This document shows positions 8,274-17,157 of a stretch of 64,000 nucleotides of DNA, in pieces. A model generated the notes under the pieces. The model was not told where the DNA came from and made no database searches. It worked only from the letters and a program-made list of their open reading frames with translations. Location of the stretch: NCBI RefSeq assembly GCF_028435365.1, contig NZ_JAGTJJ010000002.1, positions 310,001 through 374,000 on the forward strand. The letters run 5' to 3'. This stretch comes from Polyangium jinanense. GTDB taxonomy: Bacteria; Myxococcota; Polyangia; Polyangiales; Polyangiaceae. Numbering within the stretch: position 1 is the stretch's first letter; the number at the start of each line of letters is the position of its first letter. The translations under genes and the position numbers were made by a program.

Positions 8274-10235
8274 ATGACGCGGTATCGCCTTCCGTTGTTC
8301 GCGCTGATCGCCCTCGTCGCGGTGGGCTGCGGACAAGCGAGCCAAAAGCCCGCGCGCGCGGCGGGGGCGGCCGGGGAGCCCATCGTCGCCCCTCCGGCGG
8401 CCCCGCGCCTGCGCGCGCTGGCGGCCGGCGAGCAGCATTTCTGCGCGCTGCGCGGCGACGGGCGGGTCCTCTGCTGGGGCAATAACGAGGATTTTCAGGC
8501 GGGCGACGTCGACGATCAGGCGATCGGCACCCCATGGCTGGTCGAGGGGATCGCGGGCGCGACCCGTATTGCCGCGGGCGGTCGAGCGACGTGCGCGGTC
8601 CTCGGCGACGGGTCCCTCACCTGCTGGGGGAATGGGCTCTGGAGGGCGCCGCGCGTGGTGCCGCTGCCTGGGAAAGCGCGCGACGTGGCGCTCGGGGGCG
8701 ACACGATCGTCGTCGAGGTCGAGGCGGGCCCCGGAAACAGCACGCTTTTCGGCGGCACGCTGGGCAGAGTCGAAAAACTCGTCCCCTTCCGTGATGGCAA
8801 TCGGCCCCGCGCCATCAAGAGCATTTTCGTTTGTGGACAAACCCTCCCGGCCCCGGGGGCGCCGGTTTGCCGGAGCAGCATCGAGACGATCCCCGCGCCC
8901 GCGGGCGCGACCGCGATCGACGACGACGGTTGCTTCATCGGCCCGAAAGGGCGCGCGTGCCCCGTCGAGGACAAACTCCACCTCGACGGTTTCAGCGACG
9001 CGCCCCCGGCATGGCGACGGCATTTCGAGACCCGGCCGCCGCTCTTCGCCGTGGCTCATTTCTTTGGCAGTGATGTCGGCTGTGGAGGTTATCCCGACGG
9101 TCGGATCGAGTGTCACGGAATCGGCGATCGAGGGCAGTTCGGCGATGGTCGTTTCGGCGAGCCCAGCCCGCCCGCGCCGGTCGCCGGCCTCGCCGACGTG
9201 GCGCAGGTCCGGCTGAGCGCCGACGTCGACAAGAACCACCCGATTGCGTGTGCGCGGACCCGCGGCGGCGCGGTCTCTTGCTGGGTCGTCGGGGAAACGG
9301 CGCCCATTGCGTTGCCGATCCAGGACGCCCTCGACATCACCGTGAACCTCGTACGCGTGGTCGCGCTTCGTCGTGACGGGACCGTCGTCGAGATTCCGCT
9401 CGACCTCCACGAGGGAAGCAGGCTCGTCGCGGGCGCGGCGGCGCCTCTCAAGGGCCCGCTCGCGAAACGTCGTTATGCGTCCCTCGTCGATTCCGGGGTC
9501 CCCGGCGCGATCACGCCGGAGGGCCAGCTCGTCCAGACTCGCTGTCCTGGTTCAGGCAATGCGTGTGTATCGACGTACGACGTGAAATCGATCCGGGCGC
9601 GCGCGGCAGGCTGGGACATGGACCGCACGTATGCGTGCGTCCTCGACGACAAGGGCGCCATTCAATGCCGGGTGAACGACACCGAGGTGGGGATCCTCGG
9701 CGACGGTCGGGTGGTGGCGAAGGGCGCGTACGACGCGGCGAAGCGGTTCGTGATGGCCGAGGGCAGGGCCGCATTGCCGGGGCCCGCGGCGCAGGTCGCG
9801 GCGGCGGTGGCGCACGTCTGCGCGCGTTTGCAGACGGGCGAATTGCGCTGCTGGGGGGAGGATCTTTACGGCGCCCTCGGCAATGGCGGCCCGCGCCTGC
9901 CCAAGGGCGCGGCCGCAAACGAGCCTGGCCGCGTGAGCGCGACGCCCGTGGCGCCGGTCGGAATCGGAAAGGTCCTCGACGTCGCCGCCAGCACGAGCGC
10001 GACTTGCGCGCTCGACGAAGAGAATGCCGTGTGGTGCTGGGGGCAAACGAGCGTGATCCCCGCGTCTTCGAGCGGTCAAACGCCGGTGCGCCTCGACCTG
10101 CCGAAGGCCACGAGCGTGGCCATGTCGCACGCGGCGGTTTGTATCATCACGCAGAAGGGCGAGGTCGTCTGCCAGCGCGACCGCGCGCCGGGCCGCCCGA
10201 AGGATCGGAAATCGTCGTTTCGACTTCCGGAATGA
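8274..10235 (+). CDS. Lipoprotein with RCC1-like beta-propeller repeats
   Basis: The 653-residue product begins with a lipoprotein signal peptide (MTRYRLPLFALIALVAVGCG, lipobox AVGC). It contains several RCC1-type blades with the pattern AAG..H.CAL..DG.v.CWG, for example CALRGDGRVLCWG near residue 60, CAVLGDGSLTCWG, CARLQTGELRCWG and CALDEENAVWCWG. The paired Cys in each blade are typical of exported versions and may form disulfides. Such propellers usually bind ligands or proteins at the cell surface; the partner here is unknown. No Shine-Dalgarno sequence is visible, but TATCGT lies 8 bases before the ATG, so the mRNA may be leaderless. A strong hairpin follows the gene. Confidence 0.82.
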   Translation: MTRYRLPLFALIALVAVGCGQASQKPARAAGAAGEPIVAPPAAPRLRALAAGEQHFCALRGDGRVLCWGNNEDFQAGDVDDQAIGTPWLVEGIAGATRIAAGGRATCAVLGDGSLTCWGNGLWRAPRVVPLPGKARDVALGGDTIVVEVEAGPGNSTLFGGTLGRVEKLVPFRDGNRPRAIKSIFVCGQTLPAPGAPVCRSSIETIPAPAGATAIDDDGCFIGPKGRACPVEDKLHLDGFSDAPPAWRRHFETRPPLFAVAHFFGSDVGCGGYPDGRIECHGIGDRGQFGDGRFGEPSPPAPVAGLADVAQVRLSADVDKNHPIACARTRGGAVSCWVVGETAPIALPIQDALDITVNLVRVVALRRDGTVVEIPLDLHEGSRLVAGAAAPLKGPLAKRRYASLVDSGVPGAITPEGQLVQTRCPGSGNACVSTYDVKSIRARAAGWDMDRTYACVLDDKGAIQCRVNDTEVGILGDGRVVAKGAYDAAKRFVMAEGRAALPGPAAQVAAAVAHVCARLQTGELRCWGEDLYGALGNGGPRLPKGAAANEPGRVSATPVAPVGIGKVLDVAASTSATCALDEENAVWCWGQTSVIPASSSGQTPVRLDLPKATSVAMSHAAVCIITQKGEVVCQRDRAPGRPKDRKSSFRLPE

Positions 10236-10254
10236 GCGACGCAATCGAGAGCAT

Positions 10255-10284
10255 GGGGGCTTTCGGGTTGTCCCGAAAACCCCC
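10255..10284. terminator. Bidirectional hairpin terminator between convergent genes
   Basis: GGGGG-c-TTTCGGG pairs with CCCGAAA-a-CCCCC around a 4-base loop (ttgt), giving a 12-bp stem with one mismatch. It sits between the stops of the RCC1-like gene (10235) and the convergent DUF1501-like gene (10293). There is no clear U-run, so termination could be Rho-assisted. Confidence 0.6.
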
Positions 10285-10292
10285 ACCCGTTC

Positions 10293-11675
10293 TCAGACCG
10301 GATTCTCGTTCACGATGCCCTTGATGCTCGGGCCGGTGTAGAAGTCCTGCACCCGGCGCATGTCGCCCTTGGCCACCGCGAAGGCCACGGCCGCGCCCGC
10401 CGCCGCGCTCGTCGCGTTGCTCTGCTGGCCCGGCACGTTCTCGCCCGTCGTGGGATCGAAGCCGTCCGTGCTGCCGTCGGCGCGCACGCCGCCGAACCAG
10501 CCCGTCTTCGTGAAGCCATTGCCCATCACGTAGAGCCAGTTCGAGTTGTTCGGCGTCCCGTCCGGCCAGCCGCCGCGGTCGCGCGGGTTCTTCGGCGTGT
10601 CGCCGTGCACCGTCATGACGATGTTGTCGGCGAGGGTGCGCGACGTGCAGACCGGGTCCGGAATGGCGGCGAGGTCGTTCACGAACTCGTCGAACATCTT
10701 GCCGAGCTGAGCGACCGTATTGCGCAGGTTGTTCATGTCATTGAACGCCCCGTGCGGATCGTCGCGCATCGCCGGCATCATCACGCTTTGCGTCAGGCCG
10801 AGCTTGAAGGCGCGCGCTGTCGTGATGAAGGCGCGGCCAATCTCGGCGAGGCGGTTCGGCGTGCCTTGCCCGATGTTGTAGCGGGTGAGGTCGTCGGCCG
10901 TCGGCGCGAGCTGCGCGGAGAGATTTTTCCCGAGGAAGTTCGCGCTCGTCTTGCCCACGCGGAGCTGGCGCGACCAGGTCGGGCGGCCGGCTGCCGCATT
11001 GAGGCCGACGAAGGCCTTGTAATAGGCCTCGAACAGCGCCGCGTCCTCCTCGACGGCGAGCGTCACGCGGGACGCCGCGCTGTCGAAGAGATCGACCATG
11101 CCGCCCGCGTTGTTCACCGTCGCGACCTGCGGCGCGCCCGGGGCGGCGCCGAAGTTCAACGGGTTGATCGCAATGACCGGCAGGAGCGACGGGGTTTGCC
11201 TTTGAATGGCGGCCGCCGTGGCGAGCATGCTGACGCCATTGCCGAGCGTCGCGGCGGAGCCGGGCGTCGGCGTGTGCGTCTGGTTCGTCCCGGCCATGAA
11301 CGCCGAGATGCGGAAGCGCTTGTCACGCTTCTTCCAGGGGCTCTCGGGCGCGTAGACGAACGGTTTGTCCGTGTCCGACGCGTCCTCGGTCTGGCCGAAC
11401 GCGTGGAACGCGAAATTGTCGTTGTTCGCCTTGGCGATCTGCGTGTGGGGCCAGAGGAGCTGGAACCACGCGAATCCGCCGTCGCCGGCCACGAGGTGGA
11501 CCGAGCGGTTCGTCGCGGCGCACGCGTCGTCGGCCATGGCCGTGCCGGCCGAGTCCGCGATGACGTCGAGCACCTTCGCGCGGTCGAGGGCGAGGACGGC
11601 GCCCATTGCGGTGGTCCAGCGCAGGAAGTTGCGCCGGGCATTGCCTTGGAGGTACTTGAGCTTCTCGTCGACCAT
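10293..11675 (-). CDS. Tat-exported DUF1501-like protein
   Basis: The ATG at 11675 is preceded by a strong GGAGGAG. The 460-residue protein has a twin-arginine motif (RRNFLR, residues 14-19) followed by a short hydrophobic stretch. Near the C-terminus, NIVMTVHGDTPKNPRDRGGW and later GNGFTKTGWFGG resemble the 'GRTPRxN...GRDHW' and 'GGGxxGG' region of DUF1501 proteins, a family distantly related to alkaline phosphatase/sulfatase folds. DUF1501 genes commonly pair with DUF1592/DUF1588 cytochrome-like genes in planctomycetes and myxobacteria, and such a gene sits two positions upstream here. The family assignment is by eye and the substrate is unknown. It is the last gene of a four-gene unit. Confidence 0.65.
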   Translation of the reverse strand: MVDEKLKYLQGNARRNFLRWTTAMGAVLALDRAKVLDVIADSAGTAMADDACAATNRSVHLVAGDGGFAWFQLLWPHTQIAKANNDNFAFHAFGQTEDASDTDKPFVYAPESPWKKRDKRFRISAFMAGTNQTHTPTPGSAATLGNGVSMLATAAAIQRQTPSLLPVIAINPLNFGAAPGAPQVATVNNAGGMVDLFDSAASRVTLAVEEDAALFEAYYKAFVGLNAAAGRPTWSRQLRVGKTSANFLGKNLSAQLAPTADDLTRYNIGQGTPNRLAEIGRAFITTARAFKLGLTQSVMMPAMRDDPHGAFNDMNNLRNTVAQLGKMFDEFVNDLAAIPDPVCTSRTLADNIVMTVHGDTPKNPRDRGGWPDGTPNNSNWLYVMGNGFTKTGWFGGVRADGSTDGFDPTTGENVPGQQSNATSAAAGAAVAFAVAKGDMRRVQDFYTGPSIKGIVNENPV

Positions 11676-11686
11676 GGTCTCCTCCG

Positions 11687-12433
11687 TCACTCGCACGAAT
11701 GGGCCGCGGCCATCATCGTACCGACCGCGATTCGCTTGCCTTTTTCCACATCGGAGGCGCTCGTCACGACCTTGTTGCAGATCGCGACGTGCGAGTCGGT
11801 CGCGGGGCGACCCGTGATGCAGGCGATGGCGTCCCGATTGCACTGGTTGTTCGCGTCGAACATCTCGACCCCGACGCCGTCGACCTTGCATTGGTCGACG
11901 TTCGGCAGGTTCGCGATGATCTCGGGCGCCGCTTGCACGAAGATGTCGAAGAGCTTGGCCGCGCCGGCCGCGCTCCACACGACTGCCTCGCCGACGCGCG
12001 CGTCGTAACTCGCCGCGCCGAGCGCGCCGCCGCCGCCCTTGAAGAGCTGGCCCGCGGTGGGCACCTGCGCCGTCCCGTCGATGTTGACGCCGAGCGAGGT
12101 GAGCACGTTCTGGAGCGCATTGTTTTGCAGCTTCTGGCACGAATGCAGGCGCGTGCGCACCTCGGGCGGGCCCTCTTCCTGGCGCTGCGCGAGGACCTCG
12201 AACGGATCCTTGAACACGCCCTCACCGAGGTCGCCCATGTGGCTGTGCGTATTGTCCTCGTCGCCCGCGAAGACGCCCGGCTGGTTCTCGAAATCCGTCG
12301 TCGGATCGTCGATGACCGGGGACGGGCGCGAAAGGTTTCCGGACGGCGGCTCTTGCACGCAGGCCGTCGCGAAGAGGCCCGCGGCGAGGGCAAGGGGTGC
12401 GCCGCGGAGGAACGTCGAGATGATGCGCTTCAT
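11687..12433 (-). CDS. Exported lipoprotein of the cytochrome-like gene unit
   Basis: The ATG at 12433 has an excellent AGGAGAG ribosome binding site. The 248-residue protein starts with a lipoprotein signal (lipobox FATAC, Cys25) and a low-complexity Pro/Asp/Ser linker. The mature part has seven cysteines, with pairs such as SCQKLQNNAL and QCKVDGVGVEM, and no CxxCH motif. I do not recognise a family. It lies 28 bases after the DUF1592-like gene and 11 bases before the Tat-exported gene, so the four are probably one operon and the product probably works with them at the cell envelope. Confidence 0.7.
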   Translation of the reverse strand: MKRIISTFLRGAPLALAAGLFATACVQEPPSGNLSRPSPVIDDPTTDFENQPGVFAGDEDNTHSHMGDLGEGVFKDPFEVLAQRQEEGPPEVRTRLHSCQKLQNNALQNVLTSLGVNIDGTAQVPTAGQLFKGGGGALGAASYDARVGEAVVWSAAGAAKLFDIFVQAAPEIIANLPNVDQCKVDGVGVEMFDANNQCNRDAIACITGRPATDSHVAICNKVVTSASDVEKGKRIAVGTMMAAAHSCE

Positions 12434-12461
12434 GGTCTCTCTCCTTTCTTTCCGCATGCGC

Positions 12462-13673
12462 CTAGAACTTGGTGAAGTCGTCGCTGAGCAGGATCGTGCG
12501 CAGCGTTTTCTTCAGGTTCATACCATTCGCGAGGAAATCCTCGACGTAGGGCTTGAGCACCTCGGGCGGCACCGTCGCGAGGTCGGAGACGATGTCTTCC
12601 TTCGACATCGCAAAATTGTACATGCGCGCGACGGCGCAATCGTGGACGTCCGCGTCCGCGGCCATGGCCTGGCCGAGCGCCGGCAGGTCCGCGACGGGCT
12701 CGCCGAAGCGCCATGCCGTGGTCTCGCCGTCCTTGAGCCAATGCGAAAGCACGGTCTTTTGCGGATCGGGCACGGTCGGGGTCTCGACCTGGCTGTCGTT
12801 CATCCATTGCCCGTTCATGTTGAAGTTCGCGAAGAGCGGCGCGACGCGGTTGATCGTCACGTGGCAGTTCGCGCAGACGACCGACGACGTGTCCTGGAAA
12901 TCGATCGGGGCCGTCGCCACCGATTCGAAGGGCCAGGGGCCGGTATAATCGGCGCCGTTCACCTGCTTCGGCTCGGCCGCGTATTCAGCGGGGAACTTCG
13001 TGCAGACGAAGATCTCCTGAACCCAGCGCACGCGCCGGAACGCCATGTTGCCGTAGAACTGCATCATGACGCCGGGGTTCGTGAGCACGCCGGCATGCGT
13101 GGGGACGCCGTTGTCGCAATTGCCGTCGGTGAACGTGTTCGTCGCGCCGTCGTACGTCGGGCAGGTGTTCGTGGTGGCCGTGAAGAGGTCGGTGTAGGGC
13201 TTCTCCTCGACCATCACGCGCGTCGCGAACACGGGCGCGGTGTCACGGCTCGGCTTGTTGTCCTGCGCGCCGCCGCCCTGACGCATGGTATCGCGCCACC
13301 ATTTGATCATGCGCGCGGTGAAGCGCTGATCGGCGAGCATCGCGTCGATCTCGGCTTCGTATGCAGCGCGCTGGTCGGTCGCGGTCTCGACGTTTTTGAT
13401 CTGCTGGAGCGTCGGGAGGTTTCGCACGAGCTTCAGCGACGCCGTGCGCAGGGCCTCCGTATAGCTCGTCACCCGATCGTCGAGCACGGTCTTGTCCGGG
13501 ATCGGGGGTGCCTCGGGATCGCCGCCGGTCGTGTTTTCGCCGCCGGACGTGTTGTTGTTCCCGCCGGTGGTCGTATTGCCTCCCGTCGGCGGCTCGAGGC
13601 TACTGGGCCCCGAGCTCGAGCACGCGCCCGCCGCGAGCGCGGCGAGCAAGGTGAGCATTCTGGTCCGCTTCAT
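12462..13673 (-). CDS. Lipoprotein with CxxCH motif, DUF1592/DUF1588/DUF1585-like
   Basis: I prefer the ATG at 13673 (AGGTAGG upstream, clean lipoprotein signal with lipobox ending at Cys18) to the ATG at 13700 that overlaps the previous stop. The 403-residue protein has a Gly/Asn/Thr-rich spacer after the lipid anchor. A helical segment (DQRFTARMIKWWRDTM) recalls DUF1592, a heme c-type motif VVCANCHVTINRVAPLF (C267, C270, H271) recalls DUF1588 ('CxxCHxxIDPxGxxxENFD'), and the C-terminal FLANGMNLKKTLRTILLSDD recalls DUF1585. These families are cytochrome-like proteins of planctomycetes and myxobacteria with unknown substrate. The protein is probably periplasmic and lipid-anchored. Confidence 0.68.
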   Translation of the reverse strand: MKRTRMLTLLAALAAGACSSSGPSSLEPPTGGNTTTGGNNNTSGGENTTGGDPEAPPIPDKTVLDDRVTSYTEALRTASLKLVRNLPTLQQIKNVETATDQRAAYEAEIDAMLADQRFTARMIKWWRDTMRQGGGAQDNKPSRDTAPVFATRVMVEEKPYTDLFTATTNTCPTYDGATNTFTDGNCDNGVPTHAGVLTNPGVMMQFYGNMAFRRVRWVQEIFVCTKFPAEYAAEPKQVNGADYTGPWPFESVATAPIDFQDTSSVVCANCHVTINRVAPLFANFNMNGQWMNDSQVETPTVPDPQKTVLSHWLKDGETTAWRFGEPVADLPALGQAMAADADVHDCAVARMYNFAMSKEDIVSDLATVPPEVLKPYVEDFLANGMNLKKTLRTILLSDDFTKF

Positions 13674-13696
13674 GGGCCGCCTACCTTTCGTCCTCT

Positions 13697-14899
13697 TCAT
13701 TTCTCCGCCGCGATCCAGATGGATACGCTGTCGCGGAAGTTGTTGAACGCGCCGCTCTGCCCGCCGAACTTGAACGGATGCGCGGCATTTCCGCCGGGAT
13801 TCGTCGTGATGAAGATCTGGCTCGAGGCCGGATCATTGGGGTTGACGCGGTTTCTGATCTGCCCGCAGGCCTTCGCCGAGTCGTTATTGAGTCCCGACAT
13901 GTCGACCGCCGCGACGGCCTGACCATTGCCACCGCCATGGCAATTCAGGCAGGCCCCGAACTGCTGCTTCGCATTGGCGTCGAACGATGCGACGTCCTTG
14001 CATCCGCCCGTGGGCCCGCCGTCGCCCGCGTCGGGCGACGCAGGCTCGTATTTCTGGATGAGCTCGAACGCGAGCGAGAGCTTCGCGTCCTTCGAATAGT
14101 TCACGAGGACGAGCGTGCCGGGGCCAAGCGCGCCGGATTCGCCGGCCTGGTAAATCGTGTCCACGTTCGAGAAGCTGTCGACCGGATCCGGATTCGGATC
14201 CTTGCCGAGCGGGTGCACGACCCAGAGCGGGTGGACGATCTTCACGCCCGTCTTCGAGGTCGGGTGCAATTCGATGTTCGTGAGCTCGAGCGTGGTCTCG
14301 GCGAGCAGATCGGCCTGGAACGTGACGGCCATTCCCTCGAACTCGGGCCCGAGCGCGCCGAGGTAGATCGCATTGAAGCCCATGATGGGCACGAACGGAT
14401 CGATGTGCGGGCCCGCCTGCGGCGGCGGCTGGGTGAAATTCATCGCCTCCTGCGCAAGCCACGCCTTGACCTTCGGCAAGAGCGTGTTCTTGAGCGCCGG
14501 CGAATCGAGGTTTGTCCCGCTGTGCCCCTTGCCCGTCATTGCATACGAGAGCAAGAGGCTGTGCTCGGGGTCCGTGGCCACGACGCCCGGCCAGCTCGCG
14601 AAGGATTGATAACGATCCGGGCCGGCGAGGAAAGGCGTGTCCGCGAGCCCGGCGACGTCGTGGCAGAGGCCACAAGCGCTCATCAGGTCCGCCTCCATGG
14701 ACTCGAAGAGATCCCGCCCGCTGATGATGACGGGCCCCCCATCCCCGGCGCCGCCATCCTCCGTACCGCCGCCGCCCGTGGGGGGGGGCGCGAGGCCCGA
14801 AGGCGCCTCGACACAGCCCGCAAAAGCGGCGGAAGCCGCAACCGTGAGCGCCCCGAGGCCGATGGCAATCGCTCGAAAGTATTGCTGTTTCGGTTTCAT
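13697..14899 (-). CDS. Lipoprotein with two heme c-binding CxxCH motifs
   Basis: The 400-residue protein has an N-terminal lipoprotein signal (AAFAGC, Cys29) followed by a Gly/Pro/Asp-rich linker. Two CxxCH motifs are visible: SACGLCHDVAG (C76, C79, H80) and GACLNCHGGG (C317, C320, H321), about 240 residues apart, with a beta-rich domain between them. Covalent heme attachment is expected but unproven. It heads a four-gene unit: its stop overlaps the first possible start of the next gene by 4 bases. In-frame ATGs at 14911 and 14917 are alternative starts. Role is probably extracytoplasmic electron transfer; the partner is unknown. Confidence 0.7.
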   Translation of the reverse strand: MKPKQQYFRAIAIGLGALTVAASAAFAGCVEAPSGLAPPPTGGGGTEDGGAGDGGPVIISGRDLFESMEADLMSACGLCHDVAGLADTPFLAGPDRYQSFASWPGVVATDPEHSLLLSYAMTGKGHSGTNLDSPALKNTLLPKVKAWLAQEAMNFTQPPPQAGPHIDPFVPIMGFNAIYLGALGPEFEGMAVTFQADLLAETTLELTNIELHPTSKTGVKIVHPLWVVHPLGKDPNPDPVDSFSNVDTIYQAGESGALGPGTLVLVNYSKDAKLSLAFELIQKYEPASPDAGDGGPTGGCKDVASFDANAKQQFGACLNCHGGGNGQAVAAVDMSGLNNDSAKACGQIRNRVNPNDPASSQIFITTNPGGNAAHPFKFGGQSGAFNNFRDSVSIWIAAEK

Positions 14900-15166
14900 C
14901 GTCGCAAGCATGCCCATGGTTCGAGAATGGCCGAGTCGAAGACCGGCGAGAAGCCCCAAATGCTCTTGCACGCCCTGCGCCATCCGCTCAGCCTGTGTGT
15001 TTGCACCCGAGCCGTACGAACGAGGCCCTTGGGACGTCCTCGCTGCGTGGGGGTGGGTGAGCGATGCCCCAGGGTGGATCTGTGTTGAACCAGGTCCAAG
15101 GGACCAACCGGCGCCGATTTTTGGATCGCACAAAACTGGTCCCGATCCGCCCGGCGGATGTACCCG

Positions 15167-15919
15167 ATGCGCATGAATCGGATCCTGCTCCCCGCCCTCG
15201 TATCGCTCCTCGCCATGGGCTGCGGCAAAGCCGCGGTCCGCACGCAAGCGCTCGCCCCGGAAAAGCCCGCTCCGGCCGTCACCACGCAAAAAGAGACGGC
15301 CGCAAAGGCCGAGCCCGAGGCCGCCGAGGAGCAGGCGCCCGCGGAGGGGCGTCACGAGGTTGGCGATTACGTGGTGTATCGATTCTCGGGCAGCTTCCAG
15401 AAAGCGCCCGTGACGCTCACGGAGCGCGTCGTCGCCCGCGAGAAGAATGCGCTCGTGATCGACTTCATCCTCGAAGAAGGCAAGGTGGCGACCGAGCTTC
15501 GCGTGCGCCTGAGCGACGCGCCCGAGACGCGCGGCGAGGTGCTCGGGGTGCAGCGCATCGAAAAAGGAAAGCTCGTGCCGGCCGGCGTCGACGAATACGA
15601 GGCGCTGATGGCGAAGACGATGGTCGTCGCCGACGAGAACGAGGCGGCCCTCGGCTCGGAGCACGTGGTCGCGGTGATGGGCAACGACCTCTTGCCCGCG
15701 AAGCGCACGAGCTTCCGCGTGAAGATCGGCGAAAAGAAGGCCACGCTGACCACGGTGGTCAGCGACAAATTCTCCTGGGGTGATCTCTCGGGCGAGATCA
15801 CGGCCGATGACGGCTCGGTCATTTATCGCGCCGAGGTCGTGAACGTAGGCCACGTGGTCGAGACGAAGACGGGCAAGGAGCCCCAGGTCGCCCGCAGCGA
15901 TTACGAAGATTACGAGTGA
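15167..15919 (+). CDS. Predicted lipoprotein of unknown function
   Basis: The product of about 250 residues begins with a lipoprotein signal (RILLPALVSLLAMGCGK, lipobox AMGC). An Ala/Pro/Glu/Lys-rich linker of about 45 residues follows, then a compact beta-rich domain of about 190 residues from VGDYVVYRF to the end with many Glu and Lys. Three ATGs lie within 18 bases (15158, 15167, 15173); GGCGG upstream best serves the second. It is divergent from the diheme-like lipoprotein gene, with a 267-base intergenic region that probably holds both promoters but shows no clear element. I do not recognise a family. Confidence 0.7.
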   Translation: MRMNRILLPALVSLLAMGCGKAAVRTQALAPEKPAPAVTTQKETAAKAEPEAAEEQAPAEGRHEVGDYVVYRFSGSFQKAPVTLTERVVAREKNALVIDFILEEGKVATELRVRLSDAPETRGEVLGVQRIEKGKLVPAGVDEYEALMAKTMVVADENEAALGSEHVVAVMGNDLLPAKRTSFRVKIGEKKATLTTVVSDKFSWGDLSGEITADDGSVIYRAEVVNVGHVVETKTGKEPQVARSDYEDYE

Positions 15920-15940
15920 TCGAAATGGCCGCGCCCGGCG

Positions 15941-16798
15941 TTACGGGCGGCCCTTTCGCGTGAGGATCTCGGCTGTGCGGTTTGCCGCCTCCTTGACGAG
16001 GTGGCCCATCTTGGAATGCTCCGGCTCGACGTCGGGGCAAAGCCCTTCCTGTCGGAGCGCCTCCGAGCAGACAGGGCCGATCGATCCAAGGAGGCCGCGA
16101 CCGAGCGCCTCCCGAACAGGGCCGTCGATCCCCTCCTCGGCCGCGACGAGCAGCGCATGCTCGACCTGCGCGCGGCTCGTGAAGAGGGCGATCGGGATCT
16201 CGCCGGCCGCGAGTCTGTGGAGCGCGCTGCGGAGCGGCGCCGTGTCCTCGGGCAAGGCGTAACGATAGACGGAGACGGGCAGGACGAGGGCTCCACGCGC
16301 CGTGAGGCCCTCGTGGAGCGGTGCGTTCGGGACGCCATACTCCTGCACGGCGACGCGCTTCCCCACGAGCGGGCCTCGTGCGTCGAGCGCGTCCAAAACC
16401 TCGCGGTGGCTGTTCGGCGCGGCGACCGTGACGAAGTCAGGGACGCCGAGCTCACGGAGCGCGACGGCTGGCTTCGGGCCACGCGCGACGACGGTCGCAC
16501 GGGCGAGCGCAGCGGCGAACGCGGAGCGATCGAGCACGGGCGAAACGGCGTCGAGGAGGCCGCGGGTGCCGACCCCGGTCATGAAGATGACGACGTCGAT
16601 CGTGCCCGCGGCGAGGGCCTCGGCAAACGCGAGCGCGCCCTCGGGCGCGTCGAGACCGACCTCCCGGAGCGCAGGCGCGCGGACGGGCAGGCCGCCGTGA
16701 CGCTCGACGAGCGAGGCCATCTCGGGCGCGCGCCGGCTCTCGAAGGAGACGACCAGGCGTCCGCCGAAGGAGGCAGGACCGGGAGACACGTGGGCCAT
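15941..16798 (-). CDS. hemD: Uroporphyrinogen-III synthase
   Basis: HemD closes and inverts ring D of hydroxymethylbilane to give uroporphyrinogen III, the branch point for heme, siroheme and cobalamin. The 285-residue protein shows the two-lobed alpha/beta pattern of the family: RLVVSFESRRAPEMASLV at the start, VIFMTGVGTRGLLD, VGKRVAVQEYGVPN and a late IALFTSRAQVEHALL that corresponds to the 'ftSpsav' motif. The family has few invariant residues, so the call rests on overall pattern. The ATG at 16798 is chosen because it gives a family-length protein; an upstream in-frame start at 16870 would add a basic tail. No other hem gene adjoins. Confidence 0.8.
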   Translation of the reverse strand: MAHVSPGPASFGGRLVVSFESRRAPEMASLVERHGGLPVRAPALREVGLDAPEGALAFAEALAAGTIDVVIFMTGVGTRGLLDAVSPVLDRSAFAAALARATVVARGPKPAVALRELGVPDFVTVAAPNSHREVLDALDARGPLVGKRVAVQEYGVPNAPLHEGLTARGALVLPVSVYRYALPEDTAPLRSALHRLAAGEIPIALFTSRAQVEHALLVAAEEGIDGPVREALGRGLLGSIGPVCSEALRQEGLCPDVEPEHSKMGHLVKEAANRTAEILTRKGRP

Positions 16799-16881
16799 CG
16801 TGCGCCCACGCGTCCCGCGCCGCCAGCGCTTCGTCGAGGGCCGAGTCTGCGCTAGACTCGGATCGAGCAAGGAAGGTGCGC

Positions 16882-17157
16882 ATGGACGAGAGCGCAGACG
16901 GGCTGCACGGAGCCGGCGGCGACCAGGAAGAGGTCGGGGAAGCGCTCGACACGAGGAAAGCAGAGGGGCCCGATCCGGTGATCGGCGCCGGCCTCGCGCT
17001 GTTTGGCATCTTCTTGATGGGCCTCGGCGGAGCGCGCGACCTGCACTACGTGTTCAACGCGGGGATGTTCATCGCGGTCGGCGGGGCTGTGACGTTCGTC
17101 CTGTTCGTCGCCCTTACGGCGATGAAGCAACGAGCAGCGCGTAGCGCGAAGAGTTAA
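16882..17157 (+). CDS. Small two-helix membrane protein
   Basis: GGAAGG lies 6 bases before the ATG at 16882 and decides the start over the GTG at 16876. The 91-residue protein has an acidic soluble N-terminus of about 30 residues, then two membrane helices (about 33-48 and 58-80) joined by a short loop (GGARDLHYVFNAG), and a basic tail. No family is recognised. Its TAA stop shares the palindrome TTAA with the convergent TerB-like gene. Confidence 0.65.
   Translation: MDESADGLHGAGGDQEEVGEALDTRKAEGPDPVIGAGLALFGIFLMGLGGARDLHYVFNAGMFIAVGGAVTFVLFVALTAMKQRAARSAKS

Noticed and set aside
10605..12008. 467-codon plus-strand frame inside the lipoprotein/DUF1501-like region
   Set aside because: The minus-strand genes there have signal peptides and strong ribosome binding sites, and this frame has neither.
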